The notes below the pieces were generated by a model. It had not been told where the DNA came from and searched no databases. It saw only the letters and a program-made list of their open reading frames with translations. A program made the position numbers and the translations under genes. From Streptococcus hyovaginalis DSM 12219 (lineage in GTDB: Bacteria > Bacillota > Bacilli > Lactobacillales > Streptococcaceae), in the NCBI RefSeq assembly GCF_000420785.1, contig NZ_ATVP01000002.1, forward strand, positions 157,648-221,647: a stretch of DNA of 64,000 nt, in the 5' to 3' direction. Below are positions 37,833-44,675 of the stretch, one piece after another. Every line of letters begins with the position of its first letter. Position 1 is the first letter of the stretch.

Positions 37833-37868
37833 TTTCTAAGGTTTCGGCACTTATAAAATAACGAAAAT
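37833..37868 (+). repeat. 36-bp repeat, copy A (upstream of int)
   Basis: Contains GTTTCGGCACTTATAAAATA. The same sequence, with two base changes, occurs inverted at 44761-44796; a shorter copy lies at 38580-38605. It sits in the int promoter region. Confidence 0.7.
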
Positions 37869-37883
37869 GACTAATTGTTGATT

Positions 37884-38447
37884 CTATTTCTTACGCTTTC
37901 TGGCTTCTTGTTGTTCTTTGTATTCGTCTGAGTTCTCCCATGCTTTCCAGACGTAGTGATAAGGGGAGTCTTTGCTTCCTGACGTATTGATGAGGTAAGG
38001 TAGTAACTCATCTTCTTTATCTGCTATAAATTGCTTAACAGCTTTGACCAATACAGGATTAAAGTTATTTTTACTTGCTATAAAATCAATATAGTTAGCA
38101 AGTTCATCAGATTGATTTATTTCCTTGAGTATGACAGCAAGCTCGTCTTTAAAAGGTGTCCATTCATCAATGTTTTCACTGACCAGAGTTCCTTTAGTTA
38201 GCTTCATTTTGAAATGTTCCCAGAATGATTCATTGCCTGGGTTTCTAAGAGTTGGCTTATCATCAAGCCCTAGTAAGTAAGGTACAGAGACGTTGAAATA
38301 GTCAGCCAAGATTTTGGCATTCTTTTTTTTAGGTGTCCTAATTCCCTGATTATAACCCGAAAGAGTAGGATAGGCTATCCCAGTATCTTTACTAATCTGA
38401 GTTAGCTTCTTTCCACTCTTTTTAACTAATTCTTCAATTATGTTCAT
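37884..38447 (-). CDS. Cro/CI-type repressor of unit 1
   Basis: 187 aa. Residues about 8-58 form an HTH_XRE domain (KLTQISKDTGIAYPTLSGY), followed by FNVSVPYLLGLDD and a C-terminal region of unknown type; no S24 peptidase motif is seen, so it is not a LexA-like autocleaving repressor. It is transcribed toward int and divergent from the xis-rep side, with three candidate operators between. Confidence 0.88.
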   Translation of the reverse strand: MNIIEELVKKSGKKLTQISKDTGIAYPTLSGYNQGIRTPKKKNAKILADYFNVSVPYLLGLDDKPTLRNPGNESFWEHFKMKLTKGTLVSENIDEWTPFKDELAVILKEINQSDELANYIDFIASKNNFNPVLVKAVKQFIADKEDELLPYLINTSGSKDSPYHYVWKAWENSDEYKEQQEARKRKK

Positions 38448-38499
38448 AATTTCCCCTCTTGAGTTTTTGGTTAAAACTAAATATATTTTAACACAAATA

Positions 38500-38573
38500 A
38501 TTCAAAAAGAATAAAAACACTTGACTTAAATTCAAAAAGAATTTATAATCAACTCAAATAATTCAAAAGGAAT
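38500..38573. promoter_or_regulatory. Three operators and the main rightward promoter of unit 1
   Basis: ATTCAAAAAGAAT at 38500-38512 and 38530-38542, and ATTCAAAAGGAAT at 38561-38573: imperfect palindromes at 30- and 31-bp spacing (three helical turns). A consensus-like promoter TTGACT (38521-38526), 17 bp, TATAAT (38544-38549) runs through the middle one. Repression by the adjacent Cro/CI-type protein is the obvious reading. Confidence 0.78.
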
Positions 38574-38579
38574 TATTTT

Positions 38580-38605
38580 GTTTCGGCGCTTATAAAATAA
38601 CAAAA
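38580..38605 (+). repeat. Repeat copy B (upstream of the xis-like gene)
   Basis: GTTTCGGCGCTTATAAAATA followed by ACAAAA, matching copies A and C. It lies in the 5' leader of the first rightward gene. Confidence 0.65.
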
Positions 38606-38619
38606 AGGAGAATTTCTAT

Positions 38620-38898
38620 ATGACAGAAGAATTTATTTTACAGCTACCAAAACGAAAAGAAAAAGAGCTATTAGCCCGTTACGATACTATGGTTCAAAAG
38701 GCAATAGAAAAAGCCTTTGAAGATAAGGAGCTTTATAAACCAATGGTTCGTATGTCTGGCTTGTGTCAATGGTTAGATGTTTCCACGACCACTGTGATCA
38801 AATGGCAGAAGGAAGGCATGCCTCACATGGTGATTGATGGTGTAACCTTGTACGATAAACGCAAGGTCGCTCAATGGCTACAACAATTTGAGAGGTAA
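38620..38898 (+). CDS. Excisionase-like small DNA-binding protein
   Basis: 92 aa. The second half carries a MerR/Xis-type winged helix-turn-helix: MSGLCQWLDVSTTTVIKWQKEGMP, then a wing and YDKRKVAQWL. Small proteins of this type beside the integrase module act as recombination directionality factors. SD AAAGGAG. First gene of the rightward operon, 6 bp before the next. Confidence 0.78.
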   Translation: MTEEFILQLPKRKEKELLARYDTMVQKAIEKAFEDKELYKPMVRMSGLCQWLDVSTTTVIKWQKEGMPHMVIDGVTLYDKRKVAQWLQQFER

Positions 38899-38903
38899 AC
38901 AGA

Positions 38904-39233
38904 ATGATTGATTATGAAAATGATTATTATCTAGTACCTAAGGTTTTCTATACGAGTCCTGATTATTTGGGATTACCTTTTAAAGCAAAGCTAACCTATG
39001 CAATCTTACGTGATGAGCAGCGTAAGGCAGCAGAAAAAGGTCAATTTGATGAAAATGGAGATGTGTTTTTGGCTTTTTCAAATCGAGAATTAGGAACTAA
39101 GTTACAAATGAGCAAACCTACTTTTGTAGGTATTAGAGATATTCTTGAAGAATATGGTTTATTGGAGACAGAAATTATGGTGTCGCAAGTTACAGGGTGC
39201 TTGCCAACAAGAATTTATGTCAAGGAGATTTAA
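38904..39233 (+). CDS. RepA N-terminal-like winged-helix protein
   Basis: 109 aa. The pattern YYLVPKVFYTSPDYLGLPFKAKLTYAILRD...FLAFSNRELGTKLQMSKPTFVGIRDILEEYGLLE is that of the N-terminal domain of RepA_N/primosome-like plasmid proteins. Here the domain stands alone, so it is more likely an accessory DNA-binding protein than a full initiator. It is tightly packed (2 bp) with the next gene. Confidence 0.72.
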   Translation: MIDYENDYYLVPKVFYTSPDYLGLPFKAKLTYAILRDEQRKAAEKGQFDENGDVFLAFSNRELGTKLQMSKPTFVGIRDILEEYGLLETEIMVSQVTGCLPTRIYVKEI

Positions 39234-39235
39234 AC

Positions 39236-39889
39236 ATGCTAAAGCTATATTTTGATAATAATGCTGTCAGACGTCATAGTATTGAGCAATGGTTATTTAG
39301 TCATAATATCTCATTTCAGAGTTATGTCATTGATGATTTAACGCAAACTGATTTGTTTCGGTTTTTTACAAAGACAAAGGACTGTTTCAGCTTTCTCAAA
39401 CGCACAAGTTGGCGCTATAAACTGGATAATCAAACAACTATAAAAAGCTTTATAGCTATGATTTTATCAGACAAGAAGAAATATTTAGAGTTCCCGTTGC
39501 TAGAAACAGATACAGATGTTTTGAGTAATGTTTTGGTAGATGATTTAGGTCGGTTTCTGCCACGAGAGCAGAAGGAACATGAGAGACGAGCACTTCTTAG
39601 GAAAGCTAATGAAATTTCTCTAGGTCGTATTTTCTGGGATAACGTTGCCTTTTATCGTTCTAAAACTAATATAAGGTATCTGGCTTTGTATCAGAACATC
39701 TTTAATCTCACGCATACCGTAGAAACAACAACTATAGATTTCAATAGATTCTGCACCAGGTTAAAGGAATATCGTAATTCCTATCTTCTTCCTCCTGAAA
39801 ATTGGATTGAAGCTATTGCTGATATTTTTGAAATTGATGTTGATGAACTCTTTCAAGAAAAAATACAGAAATATTTGCTACCAAGATAG
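39236..39889 (+). CDS. Spx-like (ArsC-fold) protein with extra C-terminal domain, CxxC lost
   Basis: 217 aa. Residues 1-125 follow Spx/ArsC-family regulators: beta1 KLYFDNN, then ...IEQWLFSHNISF..., a TSWRYK segment where Spx has STRSK, FPLLETD where Spx has RPIIID, and DDLGRFLPREQKEHERR where Spx has DEIRRFLPRK. Trp19-Leu20 align exactly with Spx, but Spx Cys10 and Cys13 are replaced by Ala and Arg. Residues 130-217 are an additional helical domain without known match. Role unknown; binding to RNA polymerase alpha subunit is a reasonable guess. Confidence 0.65.
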   Translation: MLKLYFDNNAVRRHSIEQWLFSHNISFQSYVIDDLTQTDLFRFFTKTKDCFSFLKRTSWRYKLDNQTTIKSFIAMILSDKKKYLEFPLLETDTDVLSNVLVDDLGRFLPREQKEHERRALLRKANEISLGRIFWDNVAFYRSKTNIRYLALYQNIFNLTHTVETTTIDFNRFCTRLKEYRNSYLLPPENWIEAIADIFEIDVDELFQEKIQKYLLPR

Positions 39890-39977
39890 TTTAAAATCTA
39901 TATGAAAACAGTGTTGAAAATATTTTAAAAAAAGAAATTTGAGGCTATGTTTTTAGGTGCTACGAAATTTTTATATT

Positions 39978-40009
39978 CGGGCGCCTCTAACAGCCCGCTA
40001 ACAGCCCGC
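39978..40009 (+). other. Rep_trans nick-site candidate (dso or oriT-like)
   Basis: An inverted repeat CGGGC (39978-39982) / GCCCG (39993-39997) encloses CTAACAG with its last G at the start of the right arm, and the 11-bp unit TAACAGCCCGC repeats in tandem (39988-40009). The layout resembles the ICEBs1 nick region as I know it. It lies 190 bp before the rep gene. Confidence 0.6.
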
Positions 40010-40083
40010 TATGTTCCCATTTCGTGGGATTTCGCTACACCCGTTTTTTGGCAAGTTTGGCTGGAGCAAAATGAAAATGGTTC

Positions 40084-40169
40084 GACTCCGAAGGGGTCGG
40101 CTCGGGGTTGCTCCCCCGAGAATGTCATTTTACGTAGGCCTTTGCGCAGACAAAAAAATCGGCGCCGAT
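40084..40169 (+). other. GC-rich hairpins upstream of rep
   Basis: Three hairpin-forming sites in otherwise AT-rich DNA: GACTCC...GGGGTC (40084-40098), CTCGGGG...CCCCCGAG (40101-40120) and the perfect palindrome ATCGGCGCCGAT (40158-40169). Together with the CTAACAG site they fill the 310-bp gap before rep; probably part of the replication origin. Confidence 0.55.
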
Positions 40170-40199
40170 AGGCGACCGCCGACAAGAAAGGAGGTTTGC

Positions 40200-41075
40200 T
40201 TGAAATTAAAAGTCAGCTTAGACAATATCACTATGACAGCCTATATCAAATCTAAAAAATATTTAGCTATGAAACAACTCATAGAAACGCATTTAGCTAT
40301 TACTGTTCAAACTGCTATGACTGATATGTTTAGAGCTACCACTGGGGATGGATCCCACGTTGTACTCCATATGAATTATGACAAACAAAAAGGACAAGAC
40401 CGTAAGGCTCGTCCATTTCGCTTGGAGTTTAATCCCAATAAACTCCGTTTGGTTGATAGTGAAATTATAGATACTATTATACCATTTCTTGAAGACATTT
40501 CAATATCACGTGCTGATTTAGCTTTTGATTTATTTGGGGTTGATTGTAGTGAGTTTGTTCTCGAAAAAAAGGGGAGACCAACCGCAACTAAGGAATTCCG
40601 TTCTAGTACTGGAATGTTAGAAACAAAATATCTAGGTGCTCCACGTTCTGAAAAACAAGTTAGGCTATATAACAAGAAAAAGGAGCAACTACAAAATGGT
40701 ACTGATAAAGATAAAGAGTTTGCTAGTCAATTTAACCACTGGTGGCGCTTAGAATTTCAGTTACGTAGTCGCTCGGTTAATGATATATTTGAAGTTCTCA
40801 ACACCGTTATTTTTAAACCATACGAATTTGAAGGTTTACCTGTTGAAGCTCAATTATATTTGTTAGCTCTAACACGTGACAAATCGGTGTGGAACAGGAT
40901 TAGCAAGAATACAAGAACAAAATACAAAAAGATTTTAGAAAGTTATCAAACATCAGATACTGATTATTTAGGTTTGCTGAAAGATTTGTTAAAACATGAA
41001 AGACCAAAACTAGAAAAACAGCTTGCTTATTATGGTGGTCGGATAGACAAAAATAGCTTTCAACCTTATGGTTGA
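40200..41075 (+). CDS. Rolling-circle replication initiator (Rep_trans)
   Basis: 291-aa replication initiation factor of the PF02486 (Rep_trans) family, also the family of MobT/NicK relaxases. Family landmarks are DISISRADLAFDLFGVD and the KYLGAPRSEKQVRLYNKKKE segment with the conserved Tyr and Lys. The start is TTG at 40200 with AAAGGAGG 5 nt upstream; the frame is open earlier but only across the origin-like DNA. It probably nicks at the CTAACAG site to replicate the excised element. Confidence 0.85.
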   Translation: MKLKVSLDNITMTAYIKSKKYLAMKQLIETHLAITVQTAMTDMFRATTGDGSHVVLHMNYDKQKGQDRKARPFRLEFNPNKLRLVDSEIIDTIIPFLEDISISRADLAFDLFGVDCSEFVLEKKGRPTATKEFRSSTGMLETKYLGAPRSEKQVRLYNKKKEQLQNGTDKDKEFASQFNHWWRLEFQLRSRSVNDIFEVLNTVIFKPYEFEGLPVEAQLYLLALTRDKSVWNRISKNTRTKYKKILESYQTSDTDYLGLLKDLLKHERPKLEKQLAYYGGRIDKNSFQPYG

Positions 41076-41110
41076 AAATCCAGTAGTATCAAGTGATGAC
41101 GAGGTTGAAA

Positions 41111-41545
41111 ATGAAGATAAAAGATTATGCTAAGAGTCAGGGAGTAAGTAGTCAATCCATCTATAAACGCATACGTTCTCAAAAATATAGAGATAGGTTG
41201 AAAGGTCATTTATACAGAGACAACCAAAAGGTTGAAAACCTTGATTTGATAGGCATTAAGATACTGGAAGATTATCCTTTTGAAAATGATGTCATAAAAT
41301 TGGAGCATGAATTAAATAAACTCAAGGAAACGAGCAAACAGGAACAACAAGATATGCAAATTAGGATAGATAAGTTAGCTGATAAGTTAACTTCATCACT
41401 TGAAAATCGTAATAACCTTATTCAAGAAAGATACGATTTACTAGATTACATTAGGAGTTTGGAACGACAGAAACGATTATGGATAATTGCCTTTGCTGTC
41501 AGTTTAATCGCCTTATCAGTGACAGTAGGGTTTGCCATCTTCTGA
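41111..41545 (+). CDS. HTH - coiled coil - membrane anchor protein
   Basis: 144 aa. Residues 1-30 form a helix-turn-helix (KIKDYAKSQGVSSQSIYKRI), 55-118 a coiled coil, and 122-143 a hydrophobic C-terminal helix (LWIIAFAVSLIALSVTVGF). The plan is the same as RocS (DUF536) at 8529. It may tether element DNA to the membrane or aid replication or segregation; no experimental role is known to me. The ATG at 41111 follows GACGAGG; two upstream in-frame ATGs have no SD. Confidence 0.72.
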   Translation: MKIKDYAKSQGVSSQSIYKRIRSQKYRDRLKGHLYRDNQKVENLDLIGIKILEDYPFENDVIKLEHELNKLKETSKQEQQDMQIRIDKLADKLTSSLENRNNLIQERYDLLDYIRSLERQKRLWIIAFAVSLIALSVTVGFAIF

Positions 41546-41677
41546 TGGCAGTTGTCGGACAATGCGAAGCGTCCGACCTATGGCACTGATTAAGTGCCGA
41601 CTCGCCTTGGCGAGTATAGTCGAAACTCCTCCTGTAATTAGGAAGGTGGTTCGAAGTCGCTCCTGTACTCGGAGCGA
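41533..41677 (+). other. Array of five hairpins before oriT
   Basis: Perfect stems in tandem: TGCCATC/GATGGCA (41533-41550), GTCGGAC/GTCCGAC (41554-41577), GGCACT/AGTGCC (41582-41598), ACTCGCC/GGCGAGT (41600-41615) and TCGCTCC/GGAGCGA (41657-41677). The region has no ORF. Candidate single-strand origin or part of the transfer origin. Confidence 0.65.
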
Positions 41678-41715
41678 AAAGCTGTCTGCAAGACCCTTCG
41701 GAGAACTCACCTTTA

Positions 41716-41749
41716 CCATGTAAAGGCTAGTGAGTTACACTTTACATGG
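41716..41749 (+). other. oriT: oriT of the MobV (pMV158) type
   Basis: A perfect 10-bp inverted repeat CCATGTAAAG/CTTTACATGG surrounds TAGTGAG-TTACACTTTACATG, which matches the pMV158 nick sequence TAGTGTG/TTATACTTTACATG with two changes. The nick would fall after 41734. It lies 113 bp upstream of the MobV gene. Confidence 0.78.
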
Positions 41750-41801
41750 AAGTAGTGCCGTATCTTCTAAGAAAGAAATCTAATCTTTGGGTTACTGATT
41801 T

Positions 41802-41845
41802 ATGGTGGCAATCTCGCCACCATCTCGGCGACCCTTTGAGCCGAG
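41802..41845 (+). promoter_or_regulatory. Twin hairpins in the mobV leader
   Basis: TGGTGGC/GCCACCA (41803-41821) and CTCGGC/GCCGAG (41824-41845) follow each other directly before the mobV SD. They may limit relaxase translation. Confidence 0.45.
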
Positions 41846-41861
41846 AAAGGAAAACGACATT

Positions 41862-43118
41862 ATGAGCTACCTAGCTGCTAGAATGATAAAATTGAAATCA
41901 GGTCAATTGAGTGGCATTTATAATCACAATGAACGTGTTTTTAAAAATCATTCAAATAAAGATATTGATCCTGAGAAATCTCACCTTAATTATGAACTAA
42001 CAAATCGTGACCACTCACAAAATTATCACAAACAAATAAAGGAGCATATTAATGAAAATCGCTTATCTAATCGTGGTATCCGTAAAGATGCTGTACTCTG
42101 TAACGAATGGATTATTACTTCAGATAAAACGTTTTTTGAGTCGCTAGACGATAATCAAACGCGAGAATTCTTCGAGACTGCTAAAGACTATTTTGCTGAA
42201 AAATATGGAGAATCAAATATTGCTTATGCTAGTGTCCATCTTGACGAAAGAACTCCACATATGCACTTAGGCATTGTACCCATGAAAGATGGCAAGTTAA
42301 GCTCAAAAGCACTTTTTGGGGATAAGGGAAAATTAAGAGCTATTCAAGATGAACTTCCTGAATATCTTAAAACTCGTGGTTATGACTTACAACGTGGTGA
42401 GGTAGGCAGTAAGAAAAAACATTTGGAAACTGCTGAATTTAAAGAAAAACAACGCCTACTTGAAAAAACAGAAAAGATAATTGCTGATAAAAATAGTAAT
42501 ATCGAAGTTGCTAATAAACAATTAGACGAGCTACAAAGCCATATTGAGACGAAAAAACAAACTCTTTCAGAACTTGAGGATAAAGAATGGGAGACTGTAG
42601 GAACGCTTGAGCAATACGAAAAAGAAATTCAAGAATTAGCTGAATTTAGAAATCAGAAACAGACTTTTGAAAAATTTCAGCTTCACGAACTAAAAAAAGA
42701 TAATCTAGTAAAACGTACGATTGATGGGAAATTGAAATTGGATAAAGAAACATTTGATAAACTCTACCATACGACAAGACAGTCTATGTCAGAAAATATC
42801 AATTTGAGACGAGACTTATCTGTTGTTAAGTCTGAAAATAATGATCTTTCAAGGCAGTTATTACAATATCGTGAAACTGGTTCGGAAAATCTCAAGTTAA
42901 CTCAAGAAAACAAACTGTTACATGATAAAGTTAAAAAAATGGAGGAACAGATTAAGTTTTTGAGGAAACAGACCGATATTTGGAAGGAAAAAGCTAAAGA
43001 ATTTATGCCTACAGCAATCTACAAAGAAACAGTCTCACTGATTAGCACCATAAACCCTGTAGGATTAGCTAAGACAGCAATCAGACAAGTTAAGAAGATG
43101 GTTGATAATAACAGTTAG
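41862..43118 (+). CDS. mobV: MobV family relaxase (Mob/Pre)
   Basis: 418-aa plasmid-type relaxase. The metal-binding motif HLDERTPHMHLGIVP is diagnostic of MobV; the N-terminal SYLAARMIKLKSGQLSGI and HNERVFKNHSN are usual. Residues 205-395 are a long coiled coil, and the C-terminus is basic. The ATG at 41862 has AGAAAGGA upstream; the longer frame runs through hairpins. It nicks the oriT at 41716-41749 and lets the element be mobilised by a co-resident conjugative system. Confidence 0.92.
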   Translation: MSYLAARMIKLKSGQLSGIYNHNERVFKNHSNKDIDPEKSHLNYELTNRDHSQNYHKQIKEHINENRLSNRGIRKDAVLCNEWIITSDKTFFESLDDNQTREFFETAKDYFAEKYGESNIAYASVHLDERTPHMHLGIVPMKDGKLSSKALFGDKGKLRAIQDELPEYLKTRGYDLQRGEVGSKKKHLETAEFKEKQRLLEKTEKIIADKNSNIEVANKQLDELQSHIETKKQTLSELEDKEWETVGTLEQYEKEIQELAEFRNQKQTFEKFQLHELKKDNLVKRTIDGKLKLDKETFDKLYHTTRQSMSENINLRRDLSVVKSENNDLSRQLLQYRETGSENLKLTQENKLLHDKVKKMEEQIKFLRKQTDIWKEKAKEFMPTAIYKETVSLISTINPVGLAKTAIRQVKKMVDNNS

Positions 43119-43140
43119 TTACCTTTTATGCCGTGAAAGT

Positions 43141-43253
43141 CTCTTGATAACAAGCTAGGTAATTTTAGACTAGATGGAGTCGAGTCGGCAGGCTGAAAAG
43201 CTGACGACCGATCGCCACAGGCTAAAAAAGCCTAGGTTACTTGTTGTCAAGAG
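43141..43253 (+). other. Structured non-coding segment after mobV
   Basis: CTCTTGATAACAAG (43141-43154) pairs with CTTGTTGTCAAGAG (43240-43253) with one G-T pair, then CTAGG/CCTAG. Inside is a stem GTCGGCAGGCT-GAAA-AGCTGACGAC and a small AGGCT/AGCCT hairpin. It could be a single-strand origin or a small RNA. Confidence 0.55.
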
Positions 43254-43290
43254 AACATGGAATAAATTTTAAAATGCAAGGAGAACCACC

Positions 43291-43764
43291 GTGACAAAAA
43301 AAGAAGTGACTTATTATTTTCATCACGATTTATCAAAAAAAGATATAGGAGGTATAGAACCAGTGTACACAGGTAAGAACCTTTTATTTCTGCTTTGTTG
43401 GGTTTATTCCCATACTGAAGCATCTGACAATCTACAAATTGATAAGTCCTTATTTGAAGTACCAGAATTTAATAATTTTCAGGATAATAGCTTACAGCTT
43501 TATCGTATTAAGAATGAACTGGCTAATTATAATATCAGATTTGGATATGATATTGATCCAAAAGATAAGTCAAAGATGATGATAGGCATTTTACCCACTA
43601 ATGAAGAAGATTATATTAAAGGGTATCAAGAGTTTATTGCTGATATCTCCAATGCTAATACTCGTTATGCCATTTATCACAGGCTAATAAAGACAATGGA
43701 TACGATGTTACCTATTGAACGTATGAATGTCTATAAAAGACTTGCAAAAGATAATAAAAAGTGA
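43291..43764 (+). CDS. Uncharacterised 157-aa element protein
   Basis: I do not recognise this protein. It is 157 aa, acidic to neutral, rich in Asp, Asn, Tyr and Lys, with no signal peptide, no membrane helix and no cysteine cluster. It begins with GTG at 43291, supported by AAGGAG 7 nt upstream. It is the last gene of the rightward group of unit 1, right after the structured segment, so a role in mobilisation or replication is possible but unsupported. Confidence 0.6.
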   Translation: MTKKEVTYYFHHDLSKKDIGGIEPVYTGKNLLFLLCWVYSHTEASDNLQIDKSLFEVPEFNNFQDNSLQLYRIKNELANYNIRFGYDIDPKDKSKMMIGILPTNEEDYIKGYQEFIADISNANTRYAIYHRLIKTMDTMLPIERMNVYKRLAKDNKK

Positions 43765-44026
43765 TACTTTAGAAACAAGTTGAGACTGAGTTTGAGTTGG
43801 TGACAATTCATTCAAAGAATTCTCTTTGTGAGAATTAGGTAGAGGTGCTGCCCCTGAGTTTCCTCAGTTAAATCCCCGAAGGGTTCTCAGCTTTTACTCT
43901 AGGAGAAAGTGGAGTGATTGGTAACAGTTTGCTCAAAGGTATTGTTTATCAATACAGGGTCGGCTCTGCCTTGAGATTATCTAAACAGCCCGAACTAATT
44001 TTGCTCCTAGTCAATTTGTAATATCA
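43765..44026. other. Non-coding gap between unknown gene and toxin-antitoxin pair
   Basis: About 260 bp with small hairpins (for example CTGAG-TTTC-CTCAG near 43856) but no coherent ORF. Convergent gene ends meet here. Confidence 0.45.
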
Positions 44027-44056
44027 AAAAGCCCTAGCAAGACTGCTAAGGCTTTT
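44027..44056. terminator. Bidirectional terminator downstream of the toxin gene
   Basis: AAAAGCC-CTAGCA-AGAC-TGCTAA-GGCTTTT stem, A-rich before and T-rich after, 7 bp from the toxin stop codon. Confidence 0.8.
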
Positions 44057-44062
44057 AACGTG

Positions 44063-44398
44063 CTATTTGAATAATTTCATGTAGTCGCTTCGAGTAGGAA
44101 GTAAGTAATCAATAACAACTCTGCCTTCTTCCTCCTCAATGTGGTATAAGACAATATAATCCTTACTTAAGGTATAACCTCTAGTACTGTGATACTTGCT
44201 GATTTTTGAACCATATTTTTCATCGGCATCAAAACCAACTTCTGGGAAAACCTCGAGTTTTTCTATATCACTAATGATTTGCTCCATTTTATGCTGACCT
44301 GATATTGAGGAATAGTTTTGAGAAATATAATCACGAATTTCTTTTAACTTCTCTAAAACATCAGGAGCATAGATAATCTGATATTTCTTATAGTCCAA
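44063..44398 (-). CDS. RelE/ParE-family toxin
   Basis: 111-aa type II toxin. It shows the RelE/ParE superfamily pattern YAPDVLEKLKEIRDYISQNYSS near the N-terminus and IVLYHIEEEEGRVVIDYLLPTRSDY at the end. It overlaps the antitoxin gene by 11 bp. The pair probably stabilises the element. Whether it cuts ribosome-bound mRNA (RelE) or acts on gyrase (ParE) cannot be told. Confidence 0.86.
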   Translation of the reverse strand: MDYKKYQIIYAPDVLEKLKEIRDYISQNYSSISGQHKMEQIISDIEKLEVFPEVGFDADEKYGSKISKYHSTRGYTLSKDYIVLYHIEEEEGRVVIDYLLPTRSDYMKLFK

Positions 44399-44675
44399 GT
44401 TCAGTCCTCACTTCTTCGGAGGTATAAAACTTACCTTGACGAACGTCCTCAATATTTTTATTGATTTCAGCTTGAAATTGCTTGAAAAGTTTTTCTTTTT
44501 CTAGCTCCTCTTCTGTCAATAAGTCAACCTCATTTGTGACAACGACATTTTGTAGAAATAACCTCAAGGCAGATGATAAGGTCAAATTTTTTTTGTTTAA
44601 TACCGTCATTGCTTCGCTTACCAATTCTTTGTTAGCTTGGAATGTGACAGCTCTGTTTTTTTCTGCTGTAACCAT
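44388..44675 (-). CDS. RelB/DinJ-family antitoxin
   Basis: 95-aa antitoxin with an N-terminal ribbon-helix-helix (AVTFQANKELVSEAMTVLNKKNLTLSSALRLFLQNV) that would autorepress the pair, and a C-terminal tail for toxin binding. SD AAGGAG. Immediately upstream of and overlapping the toxin gene. Confidence 0.87.
   Translation of the reverse strand: MVTAEKNRAVTFQANKELVSEAMTVLNKKNLTLSSALRLFLQNVVVTNEVDLLTEEELEKEKLFKQFQAEINKNIEDVRQGKFYTSEEVRTELGL

Noticed and set aside
36660..44675. Possibility that unit 1 is a prophage
   Set aside because: No capsid, terminase, portal or lysis genes; presence of Rep_trans, oriT and MobV indicates a mobilizable element.
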